NCBI RefSeq assembly: GCF_025370105.1 | Contig: NZ_JANQBK010000016.1 | Coordinates: forward strand, 1 to 51,998 | Source: Sphingomonas hylomeconis | GTDB taxonomy: Bacteria > Pseudomonadota > Alphaproteobacteria > Sphingomonadales > Sphingomonadaceae | Reading direction: 5' to 3' | Length of the DNA: 51,998 nucleotides | In this document: positions 32,958-42,136 of the stretch, in pieces | Layout: the number at the start of each line of letters is the position of its first letter | Position numbering within the stretch: the stretch's first letter is position 1 | Notes under the pieces: model-generated | The model's input: the letters and a program-made list of their open reading frames with translations, nothing else | Told to the model about the DNA's origin: nothing | Databases searched by the model: none | Made by a program: the position numbers and the translations under genes

Positions 32958-35375
32958 ATGACGAACTACAAGCTCGCGCTCGAGGCATCGACCGCACTCA
33001 TGGCCTGCGCCACCATGGCCTTGTCGACCGCCGCGTCGGCGCAGTCCGGCCCGAACGGGGGCGCCAACGTCTTCATCCCGAGCGCGGTGATCGACGATTC
33101 GTCGTCGCGGCAGACGTCCGATCCATTTAGTGCCGAATGCACGCAGCAACTCGACGACTTTAAGGTCGCTACCAATACTATCGGCTTGGCGACGCAGATT
33201 GCCGGCCTTGGAACGGAAGTTTTCGGGGCCTTCGATATTACGGGGTCTGCAGAGTCGATCGCCGTTGGCGTCCAACTGGGCGGTCTGGCAACGCAGATCG
33301 CAGCCTATACTGTCGAAACCGAGGCCTATGGGCGCGATATTCCCGACTGTAACGGGCGCTTCCTTGGCGGGGCGGAGTTTCTCAACGGGGGAATCAGCGT
33401 CGACGGCGCATCGCATTTCAGCGGCGATGTCGGGGTTGACGGCACGCTTTCCGCGGGGCGGGTCAATACCGATCGGTTGGTGAGCGGCTACGGCGTATCG
33501 GCCTATGGCGGCGCGATCACGCTCGGCGACCGCGATACCGCGACCTTCTACAACGGCATCACGATCGGCGGCGGCGAGATCGCCGGCGCGGGCAACACCG
33601 GCGCGCAGGCGCAGACCGCGTTCGCCTCGTCGGTGGCAATCGGCAACGGGTCCGCATCGCTGGCCGAGAACGGGCTCGCGCTCGGCACCGGAGCGCAGGT
33701 CACGGCGGAGGCGGTGAACGGCACCGCCGTGGGCACCAACGCGGTCGCCAGCAACGTCAATGCCATGGCCCTGGGGGCCAATGCCCGCGCCAGCGGTGCC
33801 GATTCGATCGCCGCCGGCGCGGATGCCGCCGCCAGCGGTTCGGGCGCAGTGGCATACGGTGCCGCCGCGCAATCGACGGGAGCGGGTAGCACCGCCCTCG
33901 GTCAGCAGGCGTTTGCGCTTGCCGATGGCGCGACCGCCACCGGCACGCGCGCCCGCAGCACCGGCTTCGGCGCCGCCGCTTATGGTGCCGATGCGCTCGC
34001 CAGCGGCACCAGCGCGACCGCGCTCGGCCGCGCCGCATCGGCGACAGGAGCAAACAGCGCCGCGATTGGCGGCGGATCGCGCAGCAGCGGTGAAAACGGT
34101 ATCGCGGTCGGCGCCTTCGCCACGTCGCTCGGGGCGAACGCGGTTTCGATCGGCTATGATACTGCGGCGCTCGCCGACGATACCGTCGTGTTCGGATCGA
34201 CCGCGCGCGCCACCGCTACCCGTGCGGTGGCGGTCGGTGCTGCCGCCTCCGCCACCGGCACCAACAGCGCCGCGTTCGGCACGCGCGCCGCCTCGTCCGG
34301 CGCCAATGCGCTGGCGTTGGGCACGGCCGCCGGCGCCGCCGGCGATCGCAGCGTCGCGATTGGCGACACGGCGGCAGCAGCCGGCGGCAATGCCATCGCC
34401 ATCGGGCGCGATAGCGTGGCCGCGCTCGACGACAGCGTGGTGGTCGGATCGTCCGCGCGCGCGACCGCGGCGCGGGCCGTCGCGCTTGGCGCCGGCGCGG
34501 CAGCCACCGGCACGGCGGCGATCGCCAACGGCGCGGGGGCGACAGCCAGCGCTGCCGGCAGCGCAGCCTTCGGGCTCAATGCCGCGGCCAGCGGCAGCAA
34601 CGCCGTGGCGCTGGGCACTGCATCCACGGCTGCCGGCCAGGGTAGCGTGGCGCTCGGCAACGCTGCTAGCGCACGCGGCAGTCAGGCGCTTGCGCTCGGC
34701 GCCGGCGCGAGCGCAACGGGCGTCAGCGCCGCCGCCACCGGCGTCGGCGCCGTGGCATCGGGCGAGAATGCCGCGAGCTATGGCACGGCCGCCGTCGCCA
34801 GCAGTCGCAACAGCCTGGCACTTGCCGCCGGGTCGCTCGCCGCGGCGGAAGGCGCGGTGGCGATCGGTCCACAGGCCAGCGCCGGCTTCGCCAATTCGGT
34901 CGCGCTCGGTGCGGGCGCGATCACGTCACGCGAGAATCAGGTGGTGCTCGGCACGTCGGTGAGCAGCCTGACGATCCCCGGGCTGACCAGCGCGCAGAGC
35001 GTCGGCGCGCAAAGCGGCGCGCGGTCGCTGGTCACCACCGATGCGCAAGGCAATCTCGCCAGCGATGGCGGCCGGCTGATCGAGCGGACGATCGAGAACC
35101 GGCAGGGCGTCGCGCTGGCGATCGCGATGCAGAATCCCGATCTGGTCGCGGGCGAATCGAGCGGCGTGGCGTTCAACTGGGGCCAGTTCGCCGGCTCGCA
35201 TGCCTTTTCGTTCGCCGGGGCGGCGGTCCTGTCGAGCAACGTGCTCGGCCCGAACCGCGGCCGCATCGCGCTGACCGGGTCGATCGCGGTCAGCCCGCGC
35301 GAGCAGGATCGGCTGCTGATGCGCGAATCCGCGCCGCGCACCGCGACCCGGATCGGCGGTCAGTTCACCTGGTAG
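32958..35375 (+). CDS. trimeric autotransporter adhesin (YadA-like)
   Basis: The protein is 805 residues with a signal peptide (MACATMALSTAASA|QSG). Residues ~30-210 form an N-terminal domain of unknown type. Residues ~213-660 are YadA/Hep-Hag head repeats of the form 'AxALGxxAxAxGxxSxAxG'. One stretch is a duplicated module: residues from 394 (NAVSIGYDTAALADDTVVFG) recur from 478 (NAIAIGRDSVAALDDSVVVG). A neck-like segment (ENQVVLGTSVSSLTIPGL) leads to a short linker and a C-terminal beta-barrel anchor ending GGQFTW. A coiled-coil stalk is nearly absent. It should trimerise on the outer membrane and mediate adhesion or self-aggregation. Confidence 0.9.
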   Translation: MTNYKLALEASTALMACATMALSTAASAQSGPNGGANVFIPSAVIDDSSSRQTSDPFSAECTQQLDDFKVATNTIGLATQIAGLGTEVFGAFDITGSAESIAVGVQLGGLATQIAAYTVETEAYGRDIPDCNGRFLGGAEFLNGGISVDGASHFSGDVGVDGTLSAGRVNTDRLVSGYGVSAYGGAITLGDRDTATFYNGITIGGGEIAGAGNTGAQAQTAFASSVAIGNGSASLAENGLALGTGAQVTAEAVNGTAVGTNAVASNVNAMALGANARASGADSIAAGADAAASGSGAVAYGAAAQSTGAGSTALGQQAFALADGATATGTRARSTGFGAAAYGADALASGTSATALGRAASATGANSAAIGGGSRSSGENGIAVGAFATSLGANAVSIGYDTAALADDTVVFGSTARATATRAVAVGAAASATGTNSAAFGTRAASSGANALALGTAAGAAGDRSVAIGDTAAAAGGNAIAIGRDSVAALDDSVVVGSSARATAARAVALGAGAAATGTAAIANGAGATASAAGSAAFGLNAAASGSNAVALGTASTAAGQGSVALGNAASARGSQALALGAGASATGVSAAATGVGAVASGENAASYGTAAVASSRNSLALAAGSLAAAEGAVAIGPQASAGFANSVALGAGAITSRENQVVLGTSVSSLTIPGLTSAQSVGAQSGARSLVTTDAQGNLASDGGRLIERTIENRQGVALAIAMQNPDLVAGESSGVAFNWGQFAGSHAFSFAGAAVLSSNVLGPNRGRIALTGSIAVSPREQDRLLMRESAPRTATRIGGQFTW

Positions 35376-35383
35376 ACGGTAGA

Positions 35384-35420
35384 AACGGGGGCGTGGCTGG
35401 CCACCGGCCCCGCCCCCGTT
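35384..35420. terminator. hairpin between convergent genes
   Basis: A 10-bp stem AACGGGGGCG (35384-35393) pairs with CGCCCCCGTT (35411-35420), with a smaller GGCC hairpin in the loop, downstream of the adhesin and facing the helicase gene. It fits a terminator with weak U-tract. Confidence 0.65.
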
Positions 35421-35447
35421 CCGTCCGCGCTTGACCCGTCGGTACGG

Positions 35448-36731
35448 TCAGGCAGCCCGAGCCGCGCCCCGCGCCGCGGCCTTTTCCTCTTCGGTCCAGA
35501 CCTTGCGTTCGCGCGGCGCCTTTGCCGGCTTGACCTGCTTGACCGGGCCGCCGCCCAATACCGGCGCACGCTTGGTCGAATGGCGCGCGATTTCGCAATG
35601 CCATTGATGATCGTCCCGCACCGTCAACGCCTGGCCGATCTCGCGCTCGACATCGTGCAGCCAGGCGCGCTGCTCGGCATCGCACAGCGTGATCGCAAAG
35701 CCGCTGCGCCCGGCGCGACCGGTGCGCCCGATGCGGTGGACATAGCTTTCGGGCAGGCTCGGCAGATCGTGGTTGAACACATGCGTCACCGTATCGACAT
35801 CGATACCGCGTGCCGCGATGTCGGTTGCCACCAGCACCTGCACCGTGCCGGCGCGAAACGCGTCGAGCGCGCGCTCGCGCTGCCCCTGCGACTTGTTGCC
35901 GTGCAGCGCCTCCGCGGTGATGCCCGCTTCGCCGATAAAGGCGCAGACATCGTTGGCAATGTTCTTCTGCAGTGTGAAGACGACCGCCTGGCCCATGTCC
36001 GGCGTGCGCAGCAGCGCGAGCAGCGCGTCCTTCTTGTGCGCCGCGTCGAGGAACATCACCGACTGGTCGATCCGCGTGACGGTGGTCGATGGCGGCGCGA
36101 TCTCGACCTTGGCAGGATCGGTCAGCAGGCTGTCGGCCAGCGCGACGATCGATTTGGGCATCGTCGCCGAAAACAGTAATGTCTGCCGGTCCCTGGGCAG
36201 CGTCGCGACGAGCTTCTCGATCGGCTTGGCAAAGCCCATGTCGAGCATCTGGTCGGCCTCGTCGAGCACCAGCGCCTCGAGCGCGGACAGGTCGCACAGC
36301 CCCTGCTCGATCAGGTCGAGCAACCGGCCCGGCGCCGCCACCACGATATCGACACCTGCCTGGAGCGCCGCGACCTGGTGGAACTGGCTGACGCCGCCGA
36401 AGATCGTCGTCACGCTGAGCGACAGGTGGCGCCCAAAGCTCTCAAAGCCGGCAGCAATCTGCGATACCAGTTCGCGTGTCGGCGCGAGCACCAGCACGCG
36501 GGCCCCGCCCCTGGGCGCCGGGCGCGGGTCCGCGGCCAGGCGATGCAGCAGCGGCAGCGCGAACGCCGCCGTCTTGCCGGTGCCGGTCTGCGCCATGCCG
36601 AGCATGTCGCGGCCCTGCAGCAGCAACGGGATCGACTGCGCCTGGATCGGCGTGGGACTGGCATAGCCCTGCTCGGCCAAGGCCTGAAGTAGCGCGGGCG
36701 CCAAAGCGAGATCGGCGAAGGTCATGGTCAT
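35448..36731 (-). CDS. DEAD-box ATP-dependent RNA helicase (RhlE-like)
   Basis: The protein is 427 residues from ATG 36731, with GGAGGTG 10 bases upstream. All DEAD-box motifs are seen: the Q motif (PTPIQAQSIP), Walker A AQTGTGKT, PTREL, DEAD (VLDEADQML), SAT, and in the second domain HGNKSQGQRERAL, VATDIAARGID and HRIGRTGRAGR. The short C-terminal tail is Lys/Arg/Ala-rich, as in RhlE-type helicases. It probably acts in RNA unwinding during ribosome assembly or RNA decay. An N-terminal frame extension to 37001 is not real. Confidence 0.94.
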   Translation of the reverse strand: MTMTFADLALAPALLQALAEQGYASPTPIQAQSIPLLLQGRDMLGMAQTGTGKTAAFALPLLHRLAADPRPAPRGGARVLVLAPTRELVSQIAAGFESFGRHLSLSVTTIFGGVSQFHQVAALQAGVDIVVAAPGRLLDLIEQGLCDLSALEALVLDEADQMLDMGFAKPIEKLVATLPRDRQTLLFSATMPKSIVALADSLLTDPAKVEIAPPSTTVTRIDQSVMFLDAAHKKDALLALLRTPDMGQAVVFTLQKNIANDVCAFIGEAGITAEALHGNKSQGQRERALDAFRAGTVQVLVATDIAARGIDVDTVTHVFNHDLPSLPESYVHRIGRTGRAGRSGFAITLCDAEQRAWLHDVEREIGQALTVRDDHQWHCEIARHSTKRAPVLGGGPVKQVKPAKAPRERKVWTEEEKAAARGAARAA

Positions 36732-37032
36732 CGTGAAGCAGCACCTCCAGCGCTGGGCAAGCGCTGCGCCGGATCGGGCTAAGCGTATCGGGAGCGCGGG
36801 CTGGTAGATTTTATGCTGCACTGCGTCAACGCGCAAAGCCGGTGCACGGGCGAGACCGCTCGCGGACCAATTCGCCATTGACCTGCCAAGCCGAGCGGGC
36901 AACAAGCTGCGGCATCGAAGATTGTGGCGCTCCGGCGCTGATCCGTTGATGTCGGCCATATGCTCACCGCATGTCGCCAGGCCAACGGCCGCAATCGGCA
37001 CCTTCTTCCTCGATCGGCGTTACCGCATCCAC
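36732..37032. other. divergent intergenic region
   Basis: About 300 bases between the divergent helicase and EEP-family genes. It holds the helicase ribosome-binding site (GGAGGTG on the minus strand) and presumably both promoters. No RNA gene, clear promoter pair or coding small frame was recognised. An in-frame extension of the EEP gene to 36922 has no family support. Confidence 0.45.
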
Positions 37033-37728
37033 ATGATCAAGGTCGCCAGCTACAATATCCACAAGGGCATCGGGCTCGATCGCCGCCGTGATCCGATGCG
37101 CGTGCTGGAAGTGTTGCGCGAGATCGATGCCGATGTGATTGCGCTGCAGGAGGCAGACCGCCGCTTCGGGGCAAAAGCCTGCGTCATCCCGCTGCACGCG
37201 CTCGAGGAACATTCGCCGTGGAAGGCGATCTCGTTCGGGGTCCGCGCCGGATCGATGGGTTGGCATGGCAATGTGTTGCTAGTGCGCAAGGAGGCGACGG
37301 TGATCGACAGTGCGGCGATCCACCTGCCCGCGCTCGAACCGCGCGGCGCGGTGACGGCGGACGTGCGCCTCGCCGACAGCGCGATCCGCGTCGTCGGCAT
37401 GCATCTCGATCTCTCCGGCCTATGGCGCCGGCGCCAGGCGCATGCGATTCTCGCGCATGTCGATGCCAGCGCCGAACGCCGCCCGACCGTGATGATGGGC
37501 GATCTCAACGAATGGAGCGCGGCGAGCGGCTGCCTGCGCGATTTCGGCAAGGACCACGATTTCGCACCGACGACGCCCAGCTTCCACGTCCGGCGCCCGG
37601 TCGCCCGGCTCGACCGTATCATGGTGTCGCGCGACCTGAAGGTGGCCGAGTGCGGCGCCCATCACAGCGCGGCTGCGCGCAAGGCATCGGACCATCTGCC
37701 GATCTGGGCCGTGCTGGAGCCGGCATGA
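37033..37728 (+). CDS. endonuclease/exonuclease/phosphatase (EEP) family protein
   Basis: The protein is 231 residues. It starts MIKVASYNIHKGIGLDRRRD and shows the EEP active-site set: Asn in YNIHKG, Glu in VIALQEADRR, Asp/His in VGMHLDLS, GDLNEW and the terminal SDHLPIW. It resembles the YbhP-like group, often near cardiolipin-synthase genes, so a lipid phosphodiesterase or head-group role is more likely than DNA cleavage, but this is inference. No Shine-Dalgarno is evident at this start. It precedes the patatin gene by 23 bases. Confidence 0.85.
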   Translation: MIKVASYNIHKGIGLDRRRDPMRVLEVLREIDADVIALQEADRRFGAKACVIPLHALEEHSPWKAISFGVRAGSMGWHGNVLLVRKEATVIDSAAIHLPALEPRGAVTADVRLADSAIRVVGMHLDLSGLWRRRQAHAILAHVDASAERRPTVMMGDLNEWSAASGCLRDFGKDHDFAPTTPSFHVRRPVARLDRIMVSRDLKVAECGAHHSAAARKASDHLPIWAVLEPA

Positions 37729-37751
37729 CGCGCGGCGCAGGGCCCCGTTAA

Positions 37752-40046
37752 ATGCGCGAGAAGGAACTGCGCCTCGCTTTGGTTTGCTATGGCGGGATCA
37801 GCCTGGCGGTCTACATGCACGGCATCTCCAAGGAAATCTGGCGCATGGCGCGCGCCAGCCAGGCCTATCATGCCGACGAACAGCCGGCCGGGGGCAGTCA
37901 GAACGTCTATCGCGCGCTCCTGGCGGAGATCGAGGCAGAAACAGACGTGCGGCTGCGCGTGCTGGTCGATATCATCGCCGGGGCCAGCGCCGGCGGCCTG
38001 AACGGCGTGTTCCTTGCGCAGGCGATCACCACCGGCCAAAGCCTCGAGCCACTGACCGATCTATGGCTCGATTCGGCCGATGTCGAAGCGCTGATCGACG
38101 AGCATGCCGCCCCGCAATCCGGCCTGTCCAAGGCCTGGGCGCTGCCCTTGGTGTGGATGGCTGCCGGGCGCGGCGTCAGCAAGGTCGACGAGACGGTCGA
38201 TCCCGAGACGCGCGAGGAAGTGCGGCGCAAGCTGTCGCACTTCATCCGCTCGCGCTGGTTCTCGCCCCCGTTCGGTGGCGAACGCTTCACCGGGCTGATC
38301 CTCGATGCGCTAGATGCCATGGCCAAGGGGCCGCGCGGGCCCAGATTGCTGCCCGACGGCCAGCCGCTCGATCTGTTCGTCACCGTCACCGATTTCCGCG
38401 GCCATCCCGAACGGCTCAGCCTGCATTCGCCGGCCGAAGTGATGGAAACCGAACACCGCCTGGTCGTACCGTTCACCGATCACGGCATTGCCGGCGAAAC
38501 GCTGGCGCACCCCGCCGAATTGGCTTTTGCCGGGCGGGCGACGTCGAGCTTTCCTGGCGCCTTCCCGCCCTTCACGGTCAAGGAACTGGATGCCGTGCTG
38601 GACGCGCGCCAGCGCAAATGGCCCGAGCGGCTCGACTTCCTCAAGCGCATCCTGCCGCGTCAGTTCGCCGCCAACGCCGCGGAAAACGCCGTGCTGATCG
38701 ACGGATCGGTGCTCGCCAACGCGCCGTTCCGTCCGGCGATCGACGCGCTGCGCGAACGCCCGGCACGGCGCCAGATCGACCGCCGCTTCATCTATATCGA
38801 TCCGACCCCCGGCAATAAGATGCGCTTCACCAGCTCGGGGCAGGAATCGCCGAGCTTTTTCCAGACGATCGTCGGCGCCGCCTCCGAACTGCCGCGGCAG
38901 CAGCCGATCCGCGACAATCTCGAAGCGCTGGCCGCGCAATCGCAGCGCATCGAGCGGATGCGCGGCATCATCGCCGCGATCCGGCCCGAGGTGGAGGCGC
39001 AGGTCGAAGCGCTGTTCGGCTACACCTTGTTCCTCGATTCGCCGACGACCGCGCGGCTCGCCCATTGGCGCAACCGCGCGCAGACCGCCGCGGCGAGCAA
39101 GGCCGGCTATGCCTATGCCGCCTACGGCCACCTCAAGATCACCGGCGTGATCGAACAGATCGTCGGCCTGCTCTATCATGCCGGGGGCGATCCGGGGCCG
39201 GGGCCGTGGGATCGCATCCACCGCCACATCTGCGATGCGATCGCGGCACGCGGTTTCGACGCGATCGGGCCGGCTTTTTCCGGCGGGGCCAGTGCAGCGA
39301 CGATCTCGTTCCTGCGCTCGTACGATCTGGGGTTTCGCATCCGGCGGCTGCGGATCCTGATGCGGCGCCTGGGTGATCTCGAGGCGGACGGGGCGGAACT
39401 GGGCTTCGGCCCGTTGCGCGAGGCGATCTATGACAGCCTCGCCGCCTATCTCGATCGCCAGCGCAGCGATATCCATGCGCATCTCGAACCCGACGTGCGT
39501 GCGCTGCGCGACGATGCTGGGCCACTGCTCGATCGCCTGGCGGAATCGCTCGACCTCAAACGGCTCGATACCGAGACCGATGCGCGCCTTGCCGCCGCCT
39601 TCGCCGCCTTGCCCAAGGAAACGCGCCGCCCGGTGCTGCTCACCTATCTCGGCTTCCCCTATTTCGACACCGCCACGCTACCGCTGCTGCAGGGCGAAGG
39701 GCTCGACGAATACGACCCGATCAAGGTTGACCGGATCTCGCCGGACGATGCTAAATCTATTCGTGGCGGCGGCGCAGAAGCGACGTTGAAAGGCATTCAG
39801 TTCAACAATTTCGGCGCCTTTTTCAGCCGCGCGTATCGCGAGAACGACTATATCTGGGGCCGACTGCACGGCGCGGAGCGGATGATCGACATCCTGGTCT
39901 CGACCCTGCCCGAGAATGTCCGGCTCAAGCCGGGGCGCGTCGCGGCGGTGAAGCGGGCGGCGTTCCTGGCGATCGTCGACGAGGAGGAACCCAAGCTGAC
40001 AGCGATCCCCGGGCTGATCGAAACGCTGCGGCGGGAGATCGGCTAG
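37752..40046 (+). CDS. patatin-like phospholipase, large TIGR03607-type
   Basis: The protein is 764 residues. The N-terminal patatin domain has the oxyanion loop YGGISLAVYMHG, the nucleophile motif GASAGG (Ser79) and the catalytic Asp in IDGSVLANAPF (Asp317), a complete Ser-Asp dyad. The remaining ~450 residues are alpha-helical with YRENDYIWGRLHGAERMIDI near the end, a mark of the long patatin-related proteins of actinobacteria and proteobacteria. It probably hydrolyses phospholipids at the membrane. It follows the EEP gene closely and may share its transcript. Confidence 0.88.
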   Translation: MREKELRLALVCYGGISLAVYMHGISKEIWRMARASQAYHADEQPAGGSQNVYRALLAEIEAETDVRLRVLVDIIAGASAGGLNGVFLAQAITTGQSLEPLTDLWLDSADVEALIDEHAAPQSGLSKAWALPLVWMAAGRGVSKVDETVDPETREEVRRKLSHFIRSRWFSPPFGGERFTGLILDALDAMAKGPRGPRLLPDGQPLDLFVTVTDFRGHPERLSLHSPAEVMETEHRLVVPFTDHGIAGETLAHPAELAFAGRATSSFPGAFPPFTVKELDAVLDARQRKWPERLDFLKRILPRQFAANAAENAVLIDGSVLANAPFRPAIDALRERPARRQIDRRFIYIDPTPGNKMRFTSSGQESPSFFQTIVGAASELPRQQPIRDNLEALAAQSQRIERMRGIIAAIRPEVEAQVEALFGYTLFLDSPTTARLAHWRNRAQTAAASKAGYAYAAYGHLKITGVIEQIVGLLYHAGGDPGPGPWDRIHRHICDAIAARGFDAIGPAFSGGASAATISFLRSYDLGFRIRRLRILMRRLGDLEADGAELGFGPLREAIYDSLAAYLDRQRSDIHAHLEPDVRALRDDAGPLLDRLAESLDLKRLDTETDARLAAAFAALPKETRRPVLLTYLGFPYFDTATLPLLQGEGLDEYDPIKVDRISPDDAKSIRGGGAEATLKGIQFNNFGAFFSRAYRENDYIWGRLHGAERMIDILVSTLPENVRLKPGRVAAVKRAAFLAIVDEEEPKLTAIPGLIETLRREIG

Positions 40047-40124
40047 CGCAGGAGCGCCTGGCGGCATGCACGGGCTGGCAACCCCAAGCTAGCCAAACCC
40101 GCCGCCCCGCGTTAGCCTGCTGCC

Positions 40125-40466
40125 ATGCAATTCCTCAAAATCCTCTTCTGGTGCCTGCTCGCCTTCCTGGCGGCGCTGTTCACACTGGGCAACTGGACCA
40201 ACGTCCAGATCAAGCTGTGGGGCGGGCTGATCGCCGAGGTGAACCTGCCGCTGCTGCTGCTCGCCATGTTCCTGCTCGGCCTGCTGCCGATGCTGCTCTA
40301 TCATCACACGGTGCGCTGGCGGTTGCGCCAGCGGCTCGCCACCGCGCAGGGCACGGTCGAGACATTGCGGACTCCGGCCCATCTGCAGCCCGCGCCGGCG
40401 CAACGGCCCGAACCGGAGCCCGTCGCCCCCGCCCCCCTCGCCGCCATGCCGTCGAGCGCGGCATGA
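40125..40466 (+). CDS. LapA family (DUF1049) membrane protein
   Basis: The protein is 113 residues with two membrane spans (LKILFWCLLAFLAALFTLGN and LPLLLLAMFLLGLLPMLLYH), followed by a basic helix and a Pro/Ala-rich tail. This is the DUF1049/LapA layout; LapA with LapB tunes LPS synthesis through LpxC turnover in E. coli. No lapB lies next to it here. It overlaps pyrF by 4 bases (ATGA), an arrangement (lapA-pyrF) also seen in gammaproteobacteria. Confidence 0.88.
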   Translation: MQFLKILFWCLLAFLAALFTLGNWTNVQIKLWGGLIAEVNLPLLLLAMFLLGLLPMLLYHHTVRWRLRQRLATAQGTVETLRTPAHLQPAPAQRPEPEPVAPAPLAAMPSSAA

Positions 40467-41137
40467 GCAACCGCATCTATGTCGCGCTCGACACGCCCGA
40501 TCTCGCCAAGGCGAAAGCAATGGCGAGCCGCGTCCACCACCATGTCGGCGGGATCAAGCTGGGGCTCGAATTCTTCATGGCCAATGGCCGCGCCGGCGTG
40601 CGCGAAATGGCCGATCTCGGCCTGCCGATCTTCCTCGACCTCAAATTCCATGACATTCCCAACACTGTCGCCAAGGCGATCCAGGCGCTGGGCGGGCTCG
40701 AGCCGGCGATCCTCACCGTCCATGCCGCGGGCGGCCAGGCGATGCTCGAGAATGCCAAGGCCGCCGCGCCCGTCGGCACCAAGGTTGTCGCCGTCACCAC
40801 GCTGACCAGCCTCGACGGCACCGATCTGATCGCGATCGGCCAGAATGGCGATCCGCATGAACAGGTGCTGCGCCTAACCGAACTGGCCAAGGCCGCCGGC
40901 GTCGACGGCGTGGTCTGCTCCGGCGCGGAAGTGGCCGCCGCCAAGGCGGTCTGGCCCAAGGGCTTCTTCGTCGTACCCGGCGTGCGCCCGGCCAATGGCA
41001 CGATCGGCGATCAGAAGCGCGTCGTCACGCCGCGCGCGGCGCTCGATGACGGCGCGTCGATCCTGGTGATCGGCCGCCCGATCACCCAGGCCGAAAATCC
41101 CGACATGGCCGCGCGCGAGATCGAAGCGACGCTGTAA
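40463..41137 (+). CDS. pyrF: orotidine 5'-phosphate decarboxylase
   Basis: The protein is 224 residues, the usual size. It has the substrate-binding Asp in IYVALDTPD, Lys in GGIKLGLEF, and the catalytic array DLKFHDIPNTV (Asp-x-Lys-x-x-Asp). PGVRP and VIGRPIT near the end bind phosphate. It makes UMP, the last step of pyrimidine synthesis. It is translationally coupled to lapA, and a hairpin lies after its stop. Confidence 0.97.
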   Translation: MSNRIYVALDTPDLAKAKAMASRVHHHVGGIKLGLEFFMANGRAGVREMADLGLPIFLDLKFHDIPNTVAKAIQALGGLEPAILTVHAAGGQAMLENAKAAAPVGTKVVAVTTLTSLDGTDLIAIGQNGDPHEQVLRLTELAKAAGVDGVVCSGAEVAAAKAVWPKGFFVVPGVRPANGTIGDQKRVVTPRAALDDGASILVIGRPITQAENPDMAAREIEATL

Positions 41138-41143
41138 AAAGCC

Positions 41144-41162
41144 CCGCTCCTCGGAGGAGCGG
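41144..41162. terminator. hairpin after pyrF
   Basis: CCGCTCC-(TCGGA)-GGAGCGG forms a 7-bp stem in the 39-base gap before the next gene. A run of A lies just before it and no T-run follows, so it looks more like a minus-strand terminator or an RNA-processing hairpin than a forward terminator. Confidence 0.45.
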
Positions 41163-41176
41163 CGTAAAGGAATGCG

Positions 41177-41422
41177 ATGACGACCGAGACTGTCCGACAC
41201 GAAGGCCATGCGCTGGTCGACGCGGTGCGCGCTGCCGCGCAGGTCCACAACAGCACGTGGGAAATGCTCGTCCCCGACAGCTTCACCGTCAATCTCGCCG
41301 CCGAACTGGCCGAGGAGCGCGCCTATGCCGACATGGCGGTGATCAAGCAGCAATTGCGCGATCATATCTGCGCCACCTACGGCATTTCGATCCGCGAGCT
41401 CGCCAGTCTGGCAATGCCGTGA
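41177..41422 (+). CDS. 81-residue protein of unknown function
   Basis: The protein is 81 residues with a ribosome-binding site AAAGGAA 6 bases upstream of ATG 41177. It is mostly helical, with VRAAAQVHNSTWEMLVPDSF and VIKQQLRDHICATYGISIRE as the most distinct parts. No family was recognised. Its stop overlaps the trpF start (GTGA), so it is co-translated with trpF. It may be a sphingomonad-specific partner of the tryptophan genes, but nothing proves that. Confidence 0.7.
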   Translation: MTTETVRHEGHALVDAVRAAAQVHNSTWEMLVPDSFTVNLAAELAEERAYADMAVIKQQLRDHICATYGISIRELASLAMP

Positions 41423-42066
41423 GTGGGGCCAAGATCGGCGCCAAGATCTGCGGTCTGTCGACGCCGGAGACCCTCGATGCCGCGGTCGGCGGCGGCGCCA
41501 GCCATGTCGGCTTCGTCTTCTTCCCGCCCTCGCCGCGCACCCTGACGCGCGCGCGCGCGCAGCAACTCGCCGCGCGCGTGCCGGCGCATGTGGCGCGCGT
41601 CGGTGTGTTCGTCGATCCGGACGATGCGCTGCTCGACGCGTCGATCTCGGCCGGCGCGCTGAACATCCTGCAACTGCACAAGAGCAGCCCGGCCCGCGCG
41701 GCGCATATCCGTGCCACCACCGGGCTGCCGGTCTGGGCGGCCGTCGCGGTCAAGCAGCGCGGCGATCTCGCCGCCGCGCAGACCTTTGCCGGCGCGGCCG
41801 ACCGCATCCTCTACGATGCCAAGACCCCGCCTGGCGCCGAGCTCCCCGGCGGCATGGGCGTCCGGTTCGATTGGACGCTGCTGGAAGGATTTCGCCATCC
41901 GTTGCCCTGGGCGCTGTCGGGCGGGCTCGATCCGCACAACGTGGCGGAGGCGATCCGGACGACCGGAGCAGAACTGGTCGACGTGTCGTCCGGCGTCGAG
42001 AGCACCCCGGGGATCAAGGACGTGACCAAGATCCGCGCATTTCTAGCCGCCGTGCAGCACCGGTGA
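41419..42066 (+). CDS. trpF: phosphoribosylanthranilate isomerase
   Basis: The protein is 215 residues from GTG 41419. It shows the TrpF TIM-barrel marks: [36 protein letters not shown], and [16 protein letters not shown] with [15 protein letters not shown] at the phosphate site. It catalyses the Amadori rearrangement of PRA in tryptophan synthesis. The catalytic Cys is in KICGLS and the Asp in LYDAKTPP. Coupled to the 81-residue gene upstream; 70 bases separate it from trpB. Confidence 0.95.
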   Translation: MSGAKIGAKICGLSTPETLDAAVGGGASHVGFVFFPPSPRTLTRARAQQLAARVPAHVARVGVFVDPDDALLDASISAGALNILQLHKSSPARAAHIRATTGLPVWAAVAVKQRGDLAAAQTFAGAADRILYDAKTPPGAELPGGMGVRFDWTLLEGFRHPLPWALSGGLDPHNVAEAIRTTGAELVDVSSGVESTPGIKDVTKIRAFLAAVQHR

Positions 42067-42136
42067 TTGTAGCGGGCGGGCGGCGCGGCCTTGCAGTCCC
42101 TCGACACGACCGAACAGGGTGATTAAGCGCACAGCC

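Noticed and set aside
36732..37001. N-terminal extension of the DEAD-box helicase to 517 residues
   Set aside because: A strong ribosome-binding site and the Q-motif spacing point to ATG 36731.
41138..42136. Tryptophan leader peptide/attenuator before trpF or trpB
   Set aside because: No short frame with tandem Trp codons and no competing hairpins were found in either gap.
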